Source of the DNA: Tomitella cavernea
GTDB taxonomy: Bacteria > Actinomycetota > Actinomycetes > Mycobacteriales > Mycobacteriaceae
NCBI RefSeq assembly: GCF_016599145.1
Contig: NZ_JAENKO010000038.1
Location: 1-45,048, forward strand
Length of the DNA stretch: 45,048 nt
Reading direction: 5' to 3'
Part shown: positions 1 through 7,866 of the stretch, piece by piece
Numbering within the stretch: the first letter of the stretch is position 1
Layout of the letters: each line of letters begins with the position of its first letter
The notes under the pieces: model-generated
Told to the model about the DNA's origin: nothing
Databases searched by the model: none
The model's input: the letters and a program-made list of their open reading frames with translations, nothing else
Position numbers and translations under genes: made by a program

Positions 1-2
1 CC

Positions 3-986
3 GTGGGGCTGGGCGCGGGCCTCGCGCTGGCAGGCGGCACGGCGACCGCGCAGCCGCTGTTCGGCGGCGCGCCGGGCTCCGTGGAGTTGCCGCAGATCCC
101 TGCGCCCGAGCTGCCGCAGATGCCGCCCGTCCAGGTGCCTGACGTTCCACTGCCCGGGGGGCAGAACCTCGCCGGCGTGCTCGAGCAGGCCGGCGTGCCC
201 GTCGCGCACGGGCCCGACGGCGCCACCGTCGGGCAGTCCGGCCCGGCGCCGCTGGAACCGGCCAACTTCGCCACACCGCAGATCACGCCGTCGGAGGGCG
301 CCGTGGTGGGCGTCGCGCAGCCGATCATCATCAACTTCCCCGCGCCGGTGGGCGACCGCGCCGCAGCCGAACGGGCGATGCGCGTGACTACCGACAACGG
401 CGTGACCGGCGCGTTCCACTGGTTCGGCGACTCGCAGGTGCGCTGGCGCCCCGAAAACCTGTGGCCCGCGCACACGCAGGTCACCGTGGAGGCGGGCGAC
501 GCGGTCCGGCACTTCACCATCGGCGACGCCCTCATCGCCACCGCCGACGACGCGACGAAGACGATCACCGTCACCCGCGACGGCCAGGTGGTGCGCACCA
601 TGCCCACGTCCATGGGCAAACCCGGCCACGAGACCCCCAACGGCATCTACACCGTGGGTGAGAGCTTCCGGACGATGATCATGGACTCGTCCACGTACGG
701 GGTGCCGATCGACGCACCGGAGGGCTACCGGCTCGAGGTCGAATACGCCACGCGGATGTCCAACAGCGGCATCTTTCTGCACGCGGCACCGTGGTCGGTG
801 GGCGCCCAGGGCAATACGAACGTGAGCCACGGCTGCCTCAACGTGAGCACCGCCGACGCCAAGTGGTTCTTCGAGAACGCCAAGCCCGGTGACCCGGTGA
901 TCGTCGTCAACACGCAGGGCGGCCAGCTGAACGGGCACGACGGCTTGACCGACTTCTCCATGCCGTGGGGCACCTGGGCGGGCTGA
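3..986 (+). CDS. L,D-transpeptidase with Ig-like domain (5' end truncated)
   Basis: Catalyses 3-3 cross-linking of peptidoglycan outside the membrane, the actinobacterial LdtMt type of enzyme. The frame is open to the left edge, and the visible N-terminus (GLGAGLALAGGTATAQ) is the end of a signal peptide, so the true start lies outside the window. After a Pro-rich linker (residues about 20-85) comes a bacterial Ig-like domain (about 90-170), then the YkuD catalytic domain (about 175-305). The YkuD signature is intact: a conserved His at residue 260 (FLHAAPW) and the SHGCLNV motif with catalytic Cys278 (numbering from nucleotide 3). The gene is followed by a strong terminator and looks monocistronic at its 3' end. 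The family call is firm; which Ldt paralogue it is cannot be said. Confidence 0.93.
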   Translation: MGLGAGLALAGGTATAQPLFGGAPGSVELPQIPAPELPQMPPVQVPDVPLPGGQNLAGVLEQAGVPVAHGPDGATVGQSGPAPLEPANFATPQITPSEGAVVGVAQPIIINFPAPVGDRAAAERAMRVTTDNGVTGAFHWFGDSQVRWRPENLWPAHTQVTVEAGDAVRHFTIGDALIATADDATKTITVTRDGQVVRTMPTSMGKPGHETPNGIYTVGESFRTMIMDSSTYGVPIDAPEGYRLEVEYATRMSNSGIFLHAAPWSVGAQGNTNVSHGCLNVSTADAKWFFENAKPGDPVIVVNTQGGQLNGHDGLTDFSMPWGTWAG

Positions 987-1022
987 CCCGCCAGGGCGCC
1001 GCCGAGCGCCGACCCTTCCGAT

Positions 1023-1061
1023 GCGCGCCGGCCACCCGGGATCTCCGGGTGGCCGGCGCGC
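1023..1061 (+). terminator. Strong hairpin terminator after the L,D-transpeptidase
   Basis: A perfect 17-bp inverted repeat (1023-1039 with 1045-1061) closes a 5-nt loop (GATCT) and is followed by a short T-containing stretch (CTTGTT). It lies 36 bp after the transpeptidase stop and upstream of the convergent EamA gene's 3' end, so it may stop transcription from both sides. Confidence 0.85.
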
Positions 1062-1164
1062 TTGTTCGTGGCGGGCCCGCCGAGCAAGCGGTTTTTGCAC
1101 GTGCTGGCCCGCTGGTGTGCATATTCCGCTTGGTCGGCGGAGCAGTAGGGGGCCGGCAGGAGGT

Positions 1165-2280
1165 TCAGAGCCTGTCCACCGGGGCGGCGCTGTCCGACTC
1201 GATGATCTCGACCGGCCGGATGCCGGTGGCGCGGCGGCCCCGCAGCCGGCGCCAGCGGGCGGTGCGGGCATCGTCCCCGACGTCGACGGGGGTGGGCCCG
1301 GACCCGGCGCTGCGGGTTCCGAGGCGCCGCGGCTCGAAGGCCACCACTGCCACCGCCGCGATCACGACGACGCAGCCGAGCAGCTGGGCGGACGTGGGCC
1401 GCTCGCCCAGGATGATCATGGCGAACACGACGGCGAGGGCGGGCTGGAGCAGCAGCATCGACGCGCCCACCTGGGACGGCAGCTTGGGCAGCGACGCGCC
1501 CAACAGCACCCATCCGAGTACCTGGCCGACGAGGGCGAGTGCGGCGAGCCAGCCGATGGCGCCCCAGCCGGGCGTGAAGTCGATGCCGCCCCACGCGGTA
1601 CCGAACGCGGTCCCGACGATGCCTGCGGTGATCGTGGCGACGAGCACCTGGGAATTGGGCCCGCCGCCGCTCGCCTTCCCCGTGCGGCCGATGATGATGA
1701 TGTAACCGGCGAACGCGACGCCGGAGAGCAGGCCCAGGGCGGTGCCGGCGAGCGGATCGGAGCCCGCGGCCGACTCGCCGCCGAGCACCCCGCCCGCCAG
1801 CGCGATGCCGAGGAACATCACCGGCACCGAGATGACGAAGCGCATCGGGATCGTGTCCCGGAAGAACGCCCAGGCCAGGAGTGGCACGACGAGCACCTGC
1901 ACGTTGTTGAGGATGGTCGCGATGCCAGCGCCGATCATCGCGATCGACTGCGTCCACAGCGCGAAGTCGAGGCCGAGGAACACCCCGCCGAGGGCGTGCA
2001 GGGCGACGGTGCGGCGCGACGGTGCGCCGTTCCTGCGGATCTCGGCGTAGGCGAGGAACGCCAGGGGCAGCACCGCGAGCAGGCAGCGGTAGAACACGAT
2101 GGTGGCCGTGGAGGCGTCGACGAGCTTGGTGAACACCGCGGTGAGCGAGATCGAGGCCGCGCCCGCGGCGGCGATGAGGCGCGGGTCGAGCCCGGGGCGC
2201 GTGGTGGGCGCCCCCGTCGCGGAGGTCGGGGCGGCTGAAGTTGCCGGGGCGAGCGTGCGCGACGGGGTGCGGAAGACCAT
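1165..2280 (-). CDS. EamA/DMT-family transporter
   Basis: Inner-membrane permease of the drug/metabolite transporter superfamily, about 371 residues with two EamA repeats and around ten hydrophobic helices (for example GGVFLGLDFALWTQSIAMIG, then a long run to about residue 325). A polar Arg/Ala-rich tail of about 50 residues follows the last helix. I chose the ATG at 2280 (MVFRTPSR) rather than the upstream in-frame ATG at 2340, because the longer form adds a charged non-family N-terminus and would run into the control region shared with the LysR gene. The divergent LysR gene (2368) is the natural candidate regulator. The substrate is unknown; amino-acid or metabolite export is typical of the family. 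Confidence 0.88.
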   Translation of the reverse strand: MVFRTPSRTLAPATSAAPTSATGAPTTRPGLDPRLIAAAGAASISLTAVFTKLVDASTATIVFYRCLLAVLPLAFLAYAEIRRNGAPSRRTVALHALGGVFLGLDFALWTQSIAMIGAGIATILNNVQVLVVPLLAWAFFRDTIPMRFVISVPVMFLGIALAGGVLGGESAAGSDPLAGTALGLLSGVAFAGYIIIIGRTGKASGGGPNSQVLVATITAGIVGTAFGTAWGGIDFTPGWGAIGWLAALALVGQVLGWVLLGASLPKLPSQVGASMLLLQPALAVVFAMIILGERPTSAQLLGCVVVIAAVAVVAFEPRRLGTRSAGSGPTPVDVGDDARTARWRRLRGRRATGIRPVEIIESDSAAPVDRL

Positions 2281-2332
2281 GCCCCAATGATGTCGCCGTG
2301 AACAATCCAGCACAAGTGACGAGTGTTTAGTA

Positions 2333-2360
2333 TTTCGCATTAGAAAACGTCATGTATTGT
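2333..2360 (+). promoter_or_regulatory. Divergent LysR/EamA control region with leaderless -10 box
   Basis: This AT-rich island between the two divergent starts holds an inverted repeat TTTC-N6-GAAA (2333-2346) of the size of a LysR T-N11-A box. It also holds a TATTGT hexamer (2355-2360) ending 7 nt before the LysR ATG, as in a leaderless promoter. Autoregulation is an inference from this arrangement. Confidence 0.5.
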
Positions 2361-2367
2361 CGGTCAC

Positions 2368-3264
2368 ATGCTGAACGTGGAACGGTTGCGGGCGCTGTGC
2401 AGCGTGGCAGATCTGGGATCGCTGGCCGCGGCGGCCGATGCGCTGCATGTTTCGGCGTCGGGAGTCTCCCAACAGCTCGGCCGGCTGGAGAAGGAGCTGG
2501 GCGTGGCGGTGGTCGAGCGGCAGGGGCGCGGGGTGCGGCTCACCGACGCCGGCGCGTTGCTGGCCCGTAGGGGGCACCGGATCCTGTCGCTGCTCGAGCG
2601 GGCGGAATCCGAGGTGGCCTCGATGCACGGCGACGTGGTGGGCGCACTGCGGCTGGGGGCGTTCGTCTCCGCCAGTCGCACAGTGCTCCCGCGGGCCGTC
2701 GCGGCGCTCCAGGCGCGCCACCCGCACTTGGAGGTGACGCTCGCGGAAGGCGAGGCGGAGTGGCTGATACCGCACGTGCTGCGCAGGCAACTCGACCTCG
2801 CCGTGGTGGACAGCTGGTCCACTCTTCCGTTGGAGATCCCGCAGGACGTCTCCATCCACTTCCTGCACCGTGACGTGGCGGACCTTGCCCTGCCCGTCGA
2901 CCACCCGCTGGCGGAGAGGACGGTGGTGCACCTGGCCGACCTGTCCGGGGTGCCGTGGGCCGCGTGGAGCGAGGGGACGGGATTCCATGACTGGCTGGTG
3001 CAATCGCTGCGCGGCCAAGGCGTCGAGCCGAGGATCGACTACCGCGTGGCCGAATTCGCGACACACCTGGAGTTCGTCGCGCGTGGACTGGCGGCGGCGC
3101 TCATCCCCCGCCTGGCGCAGCTCCCTACGCCCGAGGGGGTCCGCGTGGTGCAGACGGAACCGGAGCTCTATCGCGAGGTGTTCGCTCTGTCGCGCCGCGA
3201 CAACGACCGGCCGACGGTGCGGGCCGGGATCACCGCACTGCAGGACGCTTTCGTCGAGACATGA
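2368..3264 (+). CDS. LysR-family transcriptional regulator
   Basis: A 298-residue DNA-binding regulator. The N-terminal winged helix-turn-helix (residues 1-60) has the LysR pattern, with ADLGSLAAAADALHVSASGV and then QQLGRLEKELGV. The rest is the periplasmic-binding-fold effector domain (about 88-295). No Shine-Dalgarno precedes the ATG; a TATTGT hexamer lies 7 nt upstream, so the transcript may be leaderless. It is transcribed divergently from the EamA transporter with less than 90 bp between the starts, the usual layout for a LysR protein and its target. The effector is unknown. Confidence 0.93.
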   Translation: MLNVERLRALCSVADLGSLAAAADALHVSASGVSQQLGRLEKELGVAVVERQGRGVRLTDAGALLARRGHRILSLLERAESEVASMHGDVVGALRLGAFVSASRTVLPRAVAALQARHPHLEVTLAEGEAEWLIPHVLRRQLDLAVVDSWSTLPLEIPQDVSIHFLHRDVADLALPVDHPLAERTVVHLADLSGVPWAAWSEGTGFHDWLVQSLRGQGVEPRIDYRVAEFATHLEFVARGLAAALIPRLAQLPTPEGVRVVQTEPELYREVFALSRRDNDRPTVRAGITALQDAFVET

Positions 3265-3301
3265 TCCGCCCGGCATGCCGGGGAGGCGTCACCACTGCGC
3301 G

Positions 3302-3320
3302 TTAGCAGTCATTATGCTAA
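3302..3320. promoter_or_regulatory. Inverted repeat TTAGCA-N7-TGCTAA, candidate operator
   Basis: A perfect 6-bp inverted repeat (3302-3307 and 3315-3320) sits in an AT-rich patch between the LysR stop and the small-protein gene at 3394. Promoter-like TATGCT/TAATCT sequences overlap its right arm. It could control the small protein; the binding protein is unknown. Confidence 0.4.
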
Positions 3321-3393
3321 TCTGTTAACCATGCGGCGGAGGGCCGCACTACCGCATCCGACGTATTGCGTCACCCGAACAGAGGAGCACCTC

Positions 3394-3666
3394 ATGGCCG
3401 ACACCGACAAGAACGCCACCGTCATCGACGGTTCCGTCGACTCCGATGCGAACGTCGCCGGCCGGATCGTGTCCGTCGTCAAGCAGGCGGGGCTCTACGG
3501 CGTGGAGACCTACGAGAAGTCGCTCGAGCGCAGCTTCGGGTTCCAGAAGAAGATCGCGGGCATCACCGGCGTCAAGCCCTATGGCTCCCTGGTGGAGACG
3601 CAGGAGAAGGTGGTCATGGGCGTGAGCGGCGCCGCCACGAACGTGCTGCGCGGAGTCCTTTCCTGA
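3394..3666 (+). CDS. Small uncharacterised protein, possibly phasin-like
   Basis: A 90-residue soluble protein without signal peptide or membrane helix. The ATG at 3394 is preceded 7 nt upstream by AGAGGAG, a strong ribosome site; an in-frame ATG at 3331 lacks one. The body is a predicted amphipathic helix region (VKQAGLYGVETYEKSLERSF) followed by a Gly/Val-rich tail, which loosely recalls small phasin-like granule proteins, but I cannot assign a domain. It converges on a Xre regulator resembling M. tuberculosis Rv0474, which in mycobacteria neighbours the heparin-binding, lipid-associated protein HbhA. This small protein might occupy an analogous place; that is inference only. Confidence 0.8.
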   Translation: MADTDKNATVIDGSVDSDANVAGRIVSVVKQAGLYGVETYEKSLERSFGFQKKIAGITGVKPYGSLVETQEKVVMGVSGAATNVLRGVLS

Positions 3667-3686
3667 CCCGCCCCTGAACTCGTGCC

Positions 3687-3730
3687 GCACCGGAGCGGGG
3701 CCCGCGATCACCGCGGCCCCGCTCCGGTGC
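3687..3730. terminator. Bidirectional hairpin terminator
   Basis: A perfect 15-bp inverted repeat (3687-3701 with 3716-3730) and a 14-nt loop lie between the convergent small protein (stop 3666) and the Xre gene. The stop codon of the Xre gene (3708-3710) lies in the loop, so its last codons form one arm. Confidence 0.8.
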
Positions 3731-4175
3731 GTTCGTCACCGGATGCGGCACCGTCGCGTTCGGCGACCGCCTCCCCGTGCAATGCGACATCGCCGGCGGC
3801 CCGCCCGGTGCCGCGGCCGCGTCGGCGGTTCTCGACGGTGACGTGCCGGAAAGTCGAGTACATCTCCTCGAGCGTGGCGCGCTGGGCGTGCGTCAGGTCG
3901 GGATCGCGCCGGATCGCCGCCACCACCTCGGGCTGGCCCTCGGGGTCGGAGGGGCGGGCCGTGCTGAACAGCAGCTCCGAGGACAACTTGAGGTTCTCGG
4001 CGATAGCCTCGAGCACCTTGTCGCTCGGCGCGCGCAGGTTCCTTTCGATCTGTGAGAGATACGGGTTGGAAATGCCCACCATCTCCGCCAGGCGGCGCAT
4101 GGGAAGCGAGGCCATCTCACGCTGGGTGCGGATGAGCTCGCCCAGCGTAGGGCGTCGTTTGTCCCCTTCTGCCAT
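3708..4175 (-). CDS. Xre-family helix-turn-helix regulator (Rv0474-like)
   Basis: A 155-residue cytoplasmic DNA-binding protein. The Xre/HTH_3 domain (residues about 10-65) contains LAEMVGISNPYLSQIERNLR followed by APSDKVLEAIAENLKLSSEL. The remaining part (DLTHAQRATLEEMYSTFRHV) resembles the C-terminal part of M. tuberculosis Rv0474 as I remember it, and ends in a polar Arg/Gly/Ala-rich tail. I chose the ATG at 4175 (MAEGDKRR) because the longer frame upstream is Arg/Pro-rich shadow sequence, and a TATCAT hexamer lies 6 nt before this ATG, suggesting a leaderless transcript. It follows the F420-type gene on the same strand with a 65-bp gap. Confidence 0.9.
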   Translation of the reverse strand: MAEGDKRRPTLGELIRTQREMASLPMRRLAEMVGISNPYLSQIERNLRAPSDKVLEAIAENLKLSSELLFSTARPSDPEGQPEVVAAIRRDPDLTHAQRATLEEMYSTFRHVTVENRRRGRGTGRAAGDVALHGEAVAERDGAASGDERTGAGPR

Positions 4176-4181
4176 GCCCCG

Positions 4182-4187
4182 ATGATA
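4182..4187 (-). promoter_or_regulatory. Leaderless -10 box for the Xre gene
   Basis: Reads TATCAT on the minus strand and ends 6 nt before the ATG at 4175, with no Shine-Dalgarno. It gives the regulator its own promoter inside the leftward run. Confidence 0.5.
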
Positions 4188-4240
4188 ATCGGCCGGGATG
4201 CCTCGCGGCCCTGCGAGTCTGCTCGGCGATGCGGTGCGAC

Positions 4241-4726
4241 TCAATCGGGCGGGGCGGTCTCGTCCAAAACGAGGACGCCGACGCGGCCGGCGGCCACGTG
4301 CATCGGCCGGGGCAGGTCGCCGCTGGAGCCGTCCGTGACGATACGGGGGTTCGTCAGCTCGACGATCTTGCCGCGGCGCCGCATCCGGCAACCCTGTGCC
4401 GCGACGACGTTGCGCACCCAGTCCGCCTGCGCGCCGTAGGGGAGGGCCACGCTGACCGACCCCTTGTGGCGCAAGGCCAGCACCGGCGTCTCATAGGCCC
4501 GCCCGCTGCTGCGGCCGACGTGCAGGACCATCGCCCACGGCGGCAGATACGGCGCCCACGCGCCCTGGATCCGGTTGGTGAACCGCCGGTTGACCCGGGG
4601 AAGCCAGCGCGGAGTGACGACGGGGGTGGCGGGCGGCGTCGGACGTGCGGCCTCCCCGCTGCCGCCCGTCCTGCTGCCGCCTGTCTTGCTGCTGTCCGGC
4701 TTGTCGCCGTGCGGTCCGTCGGCCAT
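4241..4726 (-). CDS. F420H2-dependent oxidoreductase, Ddn/nitroreductase family
   Basis: A 161-residue protein of the deazaflavin-dependent nitroreductase (DUF385/Ddn) family, which uses reduced coenzyme F420 to reduce quinones or other substrates. The family core is visible: NRIQGAWAPYLPPWAMVLHV, then GRSSGRAYETPVLALRHKG and the DWVRNVVAAQG segment that lines the F420 pocket. The first 45 residues are a low-complexity Ser/Gly/Pro-rich extension. I chose the ATG at 4726 because GGAGGGAG lies about 9 nt upstream. F420 use is known for the family and not proven here. It lies just downstream of the shikimate-dehydrogenase-like gene on the same strand. Confidence 0.88.
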   Translation of the reverse strand: MADGPHGDKPDSSKTGGSRTGGSGEAARPTPPATPVVTPRWLPRVNRRFTNRIQGAWAPYLPPWAMVLHVGRSSGRAYETPVLALRHKGSVSVALPYGAQADWVRNVVAAQGCRMRRRGKIVELTNPRIVTDGSSGDLPRPMHVAAGRVGVLVLDETAPPD

Positions 4727-4791
4727 TGCCCGCTCCCTCCACGCCCCTACGCCCGGCGTCCGCCTGCAGTCGCGCACCAGCCCCCCCCGGC

Positions 4792-5673
4792 TCACGTGCG
4801 ACGCGAGTACTCCCGCGCGCGCCGGACCTGCTCCTCGTCGGGGCGGATTCCCGTGTACAGCCGGAATTGCTCGGCGGCCTGCAGTGCCATCACCGCGTCA
4901 CCCGTGACCGTACCGACCCCAAGCCGCTCGGCGAGCGCGATGAGCGGGGTGCGCGGTGGCAACGCCACCACGTCCACCACGGTATGCGCGCCCGACACCG
5001 CGGCGCGCGGGAATGCCGGATCCGGGGTCGCGGTGGCCCCGTCGGCCGCCCCGGCCATGCCGATCGGGGTGGCGTTGACGAGCACGTCCGCCCGGTGCCC
5101 GCCGCACTCCGGGATCCACCGGGCGGAGAAGCGCCCGGCCAGCGCTCGGCCCGTCTCCTCGTTGCGCGCGGCGATCACGACGTCGTCGAACCCGGCGCGG
5201 CGCAGTGCGGCGACCACGGCCGACGCCATGCCCCCGCTGCCCGCGACGAGCGCGCTGCGGCCGGCGCCGTCGGGCAGCAGCGACTGCACGGCGATCACGT
5301 CGGTGTTGTAGCCGGTGAGCCGGCCGCCGTCGTTGACGATGGTGTTCACCGCGCCGATCGCCGCGGCCGACGCGTCCACCGCGTCGAGCATCGGAAGGAC
5401 GTCCTGCTTGTACGGCATCGACACCCCGCAGCCGCGGATGCCGAGCGCCCGGATCCCCGTCACGGCGCCGGCGAGGTCGCCCGTCGTGAACGCTTTGTAG
5501 ACGAAGTTCAGCCCCAGCTCCGCATAAAGGAAGTTGTGGAACCGGGTGCCGACGTCGCTGGGCCGCGCCGCCAGCGACATGCACAGGCGCGTGTGACGGT
5601 CGAGCCTGTGCACGCCCGGATCGGCGGCGGGCAGCGCGGCGTGCGGGCGGGACGGGTCGTGCGGTCCGCTCAC
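4792..5673 (-). CDS. Shikimate dehydrogenase-like protein (SdhL/HI0607 type)
   Basis: A 293-residue NADP-dependent dehydrogenase of the shikimate/quinate family. The N-terminal segment (DRHTRLCMSLAARPSDVGTR, then FHNFLYAELGLNFVYKAF) matches the HI0607 'SdhL' subclass as I remember it, and not canonical AroE: the usual SxSP substrate motif is replaced by MSLAARPS. The catalytic Lys is kept in GVSMPYK, as are NTIVND and the YNTD motif. A glycine-rich nucleotide loop (GSGGMASAVVAALRRAGF) follows. The start is GTG at 5673, whose GTGA overlaps the zmp1 stop codon, so the two genes are translationally coupled. The in-frame extension upstream of 5673 lies inside zmp1 and is rejected. SdhL-type enzymes may not serve aromatic biosynthesis. 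Confidence 0.9.
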   Translation of the reverse strand: MSGPHDPSRPHAALPAADPGVHRLDRHTRLCMSLAARPSDVGTRFHNFLYAELGLNFVYKAFTTGDLAGAVTGIRALGIRGCGVSMPYKQDVLPMLDAVDASAAAIGAVNTIVNDGGRLTGYNTDVIAVQSLLPDGAGRSALVAGSGGMASAVVAALRRAGFDDVVIAARNEETGRALAGRFSARWIPECGGHRADVLVNATPIGMAGAADGATATPDPAFPRAAVSGAHTVVDVVALPPRTPLIALAERLGVGTVTGDAVMALQAAEQFRLYTGIRPDEEQVRRAREYSRRT

Positions 5674-7712
5674 CAGATGCCGACCCGCTCGTCCGGCGGC
5701 AGGTACAGAGCGTCGTCCTCGGACACCCCGAACGCCTCGTAGAACGCGCCGATGTTGCGGATCACGCCGTTGCAGCGCAGGTCCGGCGGCGAGTGCGGGT
5801 CGATGGTCAGGCGGCGGATCGCCTCGGAATCGCGGACCTTGGTGCGCCACACCTGCGCCCACCCGAAGAACACGCGCTGCACGCCGGTGAGCCCGTCGAT
5901 CTCCGGGGCCGCGCCGCCCGTGCGCTCGAGAGCGATCCGGTAGGCGGCCAGCGCGATCGACAGGCCGCCGAGGTCGCCGATGTTCTCGCCGATCGTCAGT
6001 TCCCCGTTGACCTTGTGCTCAGGCAGGCCACGCGGCGAGAGCTTGCCGTACTGCTCGATCAGCGCGCGGGTGCGCACACCGAACTCGGCGCGGTCGTCGT
6101 CGGTCCACCAATCGACCAGGTTGCCGTCGCCGTCGTACTTGGCGCCCTGGTCGTCGAAGCCGTGGCCGATCTCGTGCCCGATCACCGCGCCGATCCCGCC
6201 GTAGTTGGCGGCGTCGTCGGCGTCCGGATCGAAGAACGGCGGCTGGAGGATGGCGGCGGGGAACACGATCTCGTTCATGCCCGGGTTGTAGTAGGCGTTG
6301 ACCGTCTGCGGTGTCATGAACCACTCGTCCCGATCCACCGGCCCGCCCAGCTTGTCCAGCTCGCGGCGCGACTCGGCCAGATTGCCGCTGCGCACGTTGC
6401 CGAGCAGGTCGTCGGAGGTCACCGTCACCGCGGAGTAGTCACGCCACCGGGCCGGATACCCGATCTTGGGCGTGAACTTCTCCAGCTTGGCCAGCGCCCG
6501 CGCCCGGGTGGCCGGGGTCATCCACTCCAGCTCGGAGATGTTGCGGCGGTAGGCCTCCAGCAGGTCCTCGACGAGCACCTGCATGCGCTCCTTGGCCCGC
6601 GGCGGGAAGTGGCGTTCCACGTACAGCCGGCCCACGGCCTCGCCCATCAGCTCCTCGACCAGCGAGACCGCGCGCTTCCACCGGTCGCGCAGCTCCTCGG
6701 CGCCGGTGAGGGTGCGGCCGTAGAAGTCGAAGTTCTCGTCCACGATCGCGTCGGTCAGGTACGGCGCCCGCGCGTGGGCCAGCTGCCACAGCGCCCACTC
6801 GCGCCACTGCTCCAGCGGACGCTGCGACCACAGCTCGGCCAGGCCCGCAAGGAAACTCGGCTGCCGGACGATGAGCTGTTCCGGGTGCGCCGCGGCATCC
6901 GCGCCGGTGGCCTCGACCGTGGCCGACAGCCACTGCTGCCAGGGGAAGCCCGGATGCTGTGCGGTCAGCTCGGCGGCGGTGGTGGGGTTGTAGGTGAGGT
7001 CGGCGTCCCGGTTGCGCACGCGGTCCCAGTGTGCGGCCGCGATCGCCGTTTCGAGGTCGACGATGCGCGCGGCGGCGGCCGCCGCGTCGGTGCCGGCGTC
7101 GGGCCCCGCGAACCCCGTCGACTCCAGCATCCGGCCGATGTGCGCGGTGTACGCGGCGCGGGTCTCGGCGTGCTCGTCGCCGCGGTAGTACGACTCGTCC
7201 GGCAGGCCGAGCCCCGACTGGTTGAGGTGCAGCAGGTACCGGCTCGAATCCTTGGCGTCGGTGTCGACGAAGAGGCCGACGACGCCGCGCACGCCGCCGG
7301 CCTGCAGGCGCGCGACGGCCACGGCCAACTCGGTGGGGGTGGCGGCGGCGCGGATCCCGGCGGCTTCCTGCGCCAGCGGCTCCGTCCCGGCGCGCGCGAC
7401 GGCGTCGGAATCCATGAAGCTGCGGTAGATGTCGCCGATCTTGCGCTGGTCCGAGTCCTCGGCGGCGGCGCCGGCGCGCGCCGCCGCCACGGCCTCCTCG
7501 ATGATGACGCGCACGTCCTTCTCGGCCTGGTCGTAGAGGGTGCGGAACGCCCCGTCCACGGCGCGGTCGGCCGGGATCGCGTGCTCGTCCAGCCACGTGC
7601 CGTTGACGTGGGCGAACAGGTCGTCCTGGGGGCGCACGTCCGGGTTCCGGAACGACAGGTCGATGCCCGACGGGCGGTCTGCGGGGTGCTGCGAATCGCT
7701 CATGGGCCCCAT
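5670..7712 (-). CDS. zmp1: M13-family zinc metallopeptidase (Zmp1/PepO-like)
   Basis: A neprilysin-family peptidase of about 680 residues, collinear with M. tuberculosis Zmp1 (about 663). The N-terminal part has RPQDDLFAHVNGTWLDEH; the catalytic domain has NAYYNPGMNEIVFPAAIL, the zinc motif HEIGH (about residues 513-517, catalytic Glu514) and the third-ligand motif GENIGDLGG (about 574). It ends in the family's C-terminal hydrophobic residues (VGIW). There is no classical signal peptide, as for Zmp1, which still reaches the cell envelope or host. Two ATGs (7712, 7703) are possible; 7712 has GGAAG close upstream. An eight-copy 15-bp repeat occupies its 5' flank and could affect its expression. 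It is coupled to the next gene by a 4-bp overlap. Confidence 0.95.
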   Translation of the reverse strand: MGPMSDSQHPADRPSGIDLSFRNPDVRPQDDLFAHVNGTWLDEHAIPADRAVDGAFRTLYDQAEKDVRVIIEEAVAAARAGAAAEDSDQRKIGDIYRSFMDSDAVARAGTEPLAQEAAGIRAAATPTELAVAVARLQAGGVRGVVGLFVDTDAKDSSRYLLHLNQSGLGLPDESYYRGDEHAETRAAYTAHIGRMLESTGFAGPDAGTDAAAAAARIVDLETAIAAAHWDRVRNRDADLTYNPTTAAELTAQHPGFPWQQWLSATVEATGADAAAHPEQLIVRQPSFLAGLAELWSQRPLEQWREWALWQLAHARAPYLTDAIVDENFDFYGRTLTGAEELRDRWKRAVSLVEELMGEAVGRLYVERHFPPRAKERMQVLVEDLLEAYRRNISELEWMTPATRARALAKLEKFTPKIGYPARWRDYSAVTVTSDDLLGNVRSGNLAESRRELDKLGGPVDRDEWFMTPQTVNAYYNPGMNEIVFPAAILQPPFFDPDADDAANYGGIGAVIGHEIGHGFDDQGAKYDGDGNLVDWWTDDDRAEFGVRTRALIEQYGKLSPRGLPEHKVNGELTIGENIGDLGGLSIALAAYRIALERTGGAAPEIDGLTGVQRVFFGWAQVWRTKVRDSEAIRRLTIDPHSPPDLRCNGVIRNIGAFYEAFGVSEDDALYLPPDERVGIW

Positions 7713-7730
7713 ACTTCCATCGGAGCAGTG

Positions 7731-7850
7731 GATCGCGCACTGACGGATCGCGCACTGACGGATCGCGCACTGACGGATCGCGCACTGACGGATCGCGCAC
7801 TGACGGATCGCGCACTGACGGATCGCGCACTGACGGATCGCGCACCGACG
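7731..7850. repeat. 15-bp tandem repeat, 8 copies
   Basis: The unit GATCGCGCACTGACG is repeated eight times without spacers; copies 1-7 are identical and the eighth differs at one base (ACCGACG). It fills most of the 154-bp gap between the dioxygenase stop (7867) and the zmp1 start (7712). Because the unit is a multiple of three, all frames stay open through it, but no gene is supported there. It is a VNTR-type locus. Confidence 0.97.
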
Positions 7851-7866
7851 GCGCGCGGCTGCCGGC

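Noticed and set aside
1021-1140. Small plus-strand open frames starting in the terminator region
   Set aside because: They begin inside the 17-bp terminator stem and continue antisense to the EamA gene.
5674-5862. N-terminal extension of the shikimate-dehydrogenase-like gene to an upstream start
   Set aside because: The extension lies inside zmp1 in another frame and has no family sequence; the GTG overlapping the zmp1 stop gives the expected N-terminus.
7731-7850. CRISPR array
   Set aside because: The 15-bp units are directly adjacent with no unique spacers, and no cas gene is nearby; it is a minisatellite.
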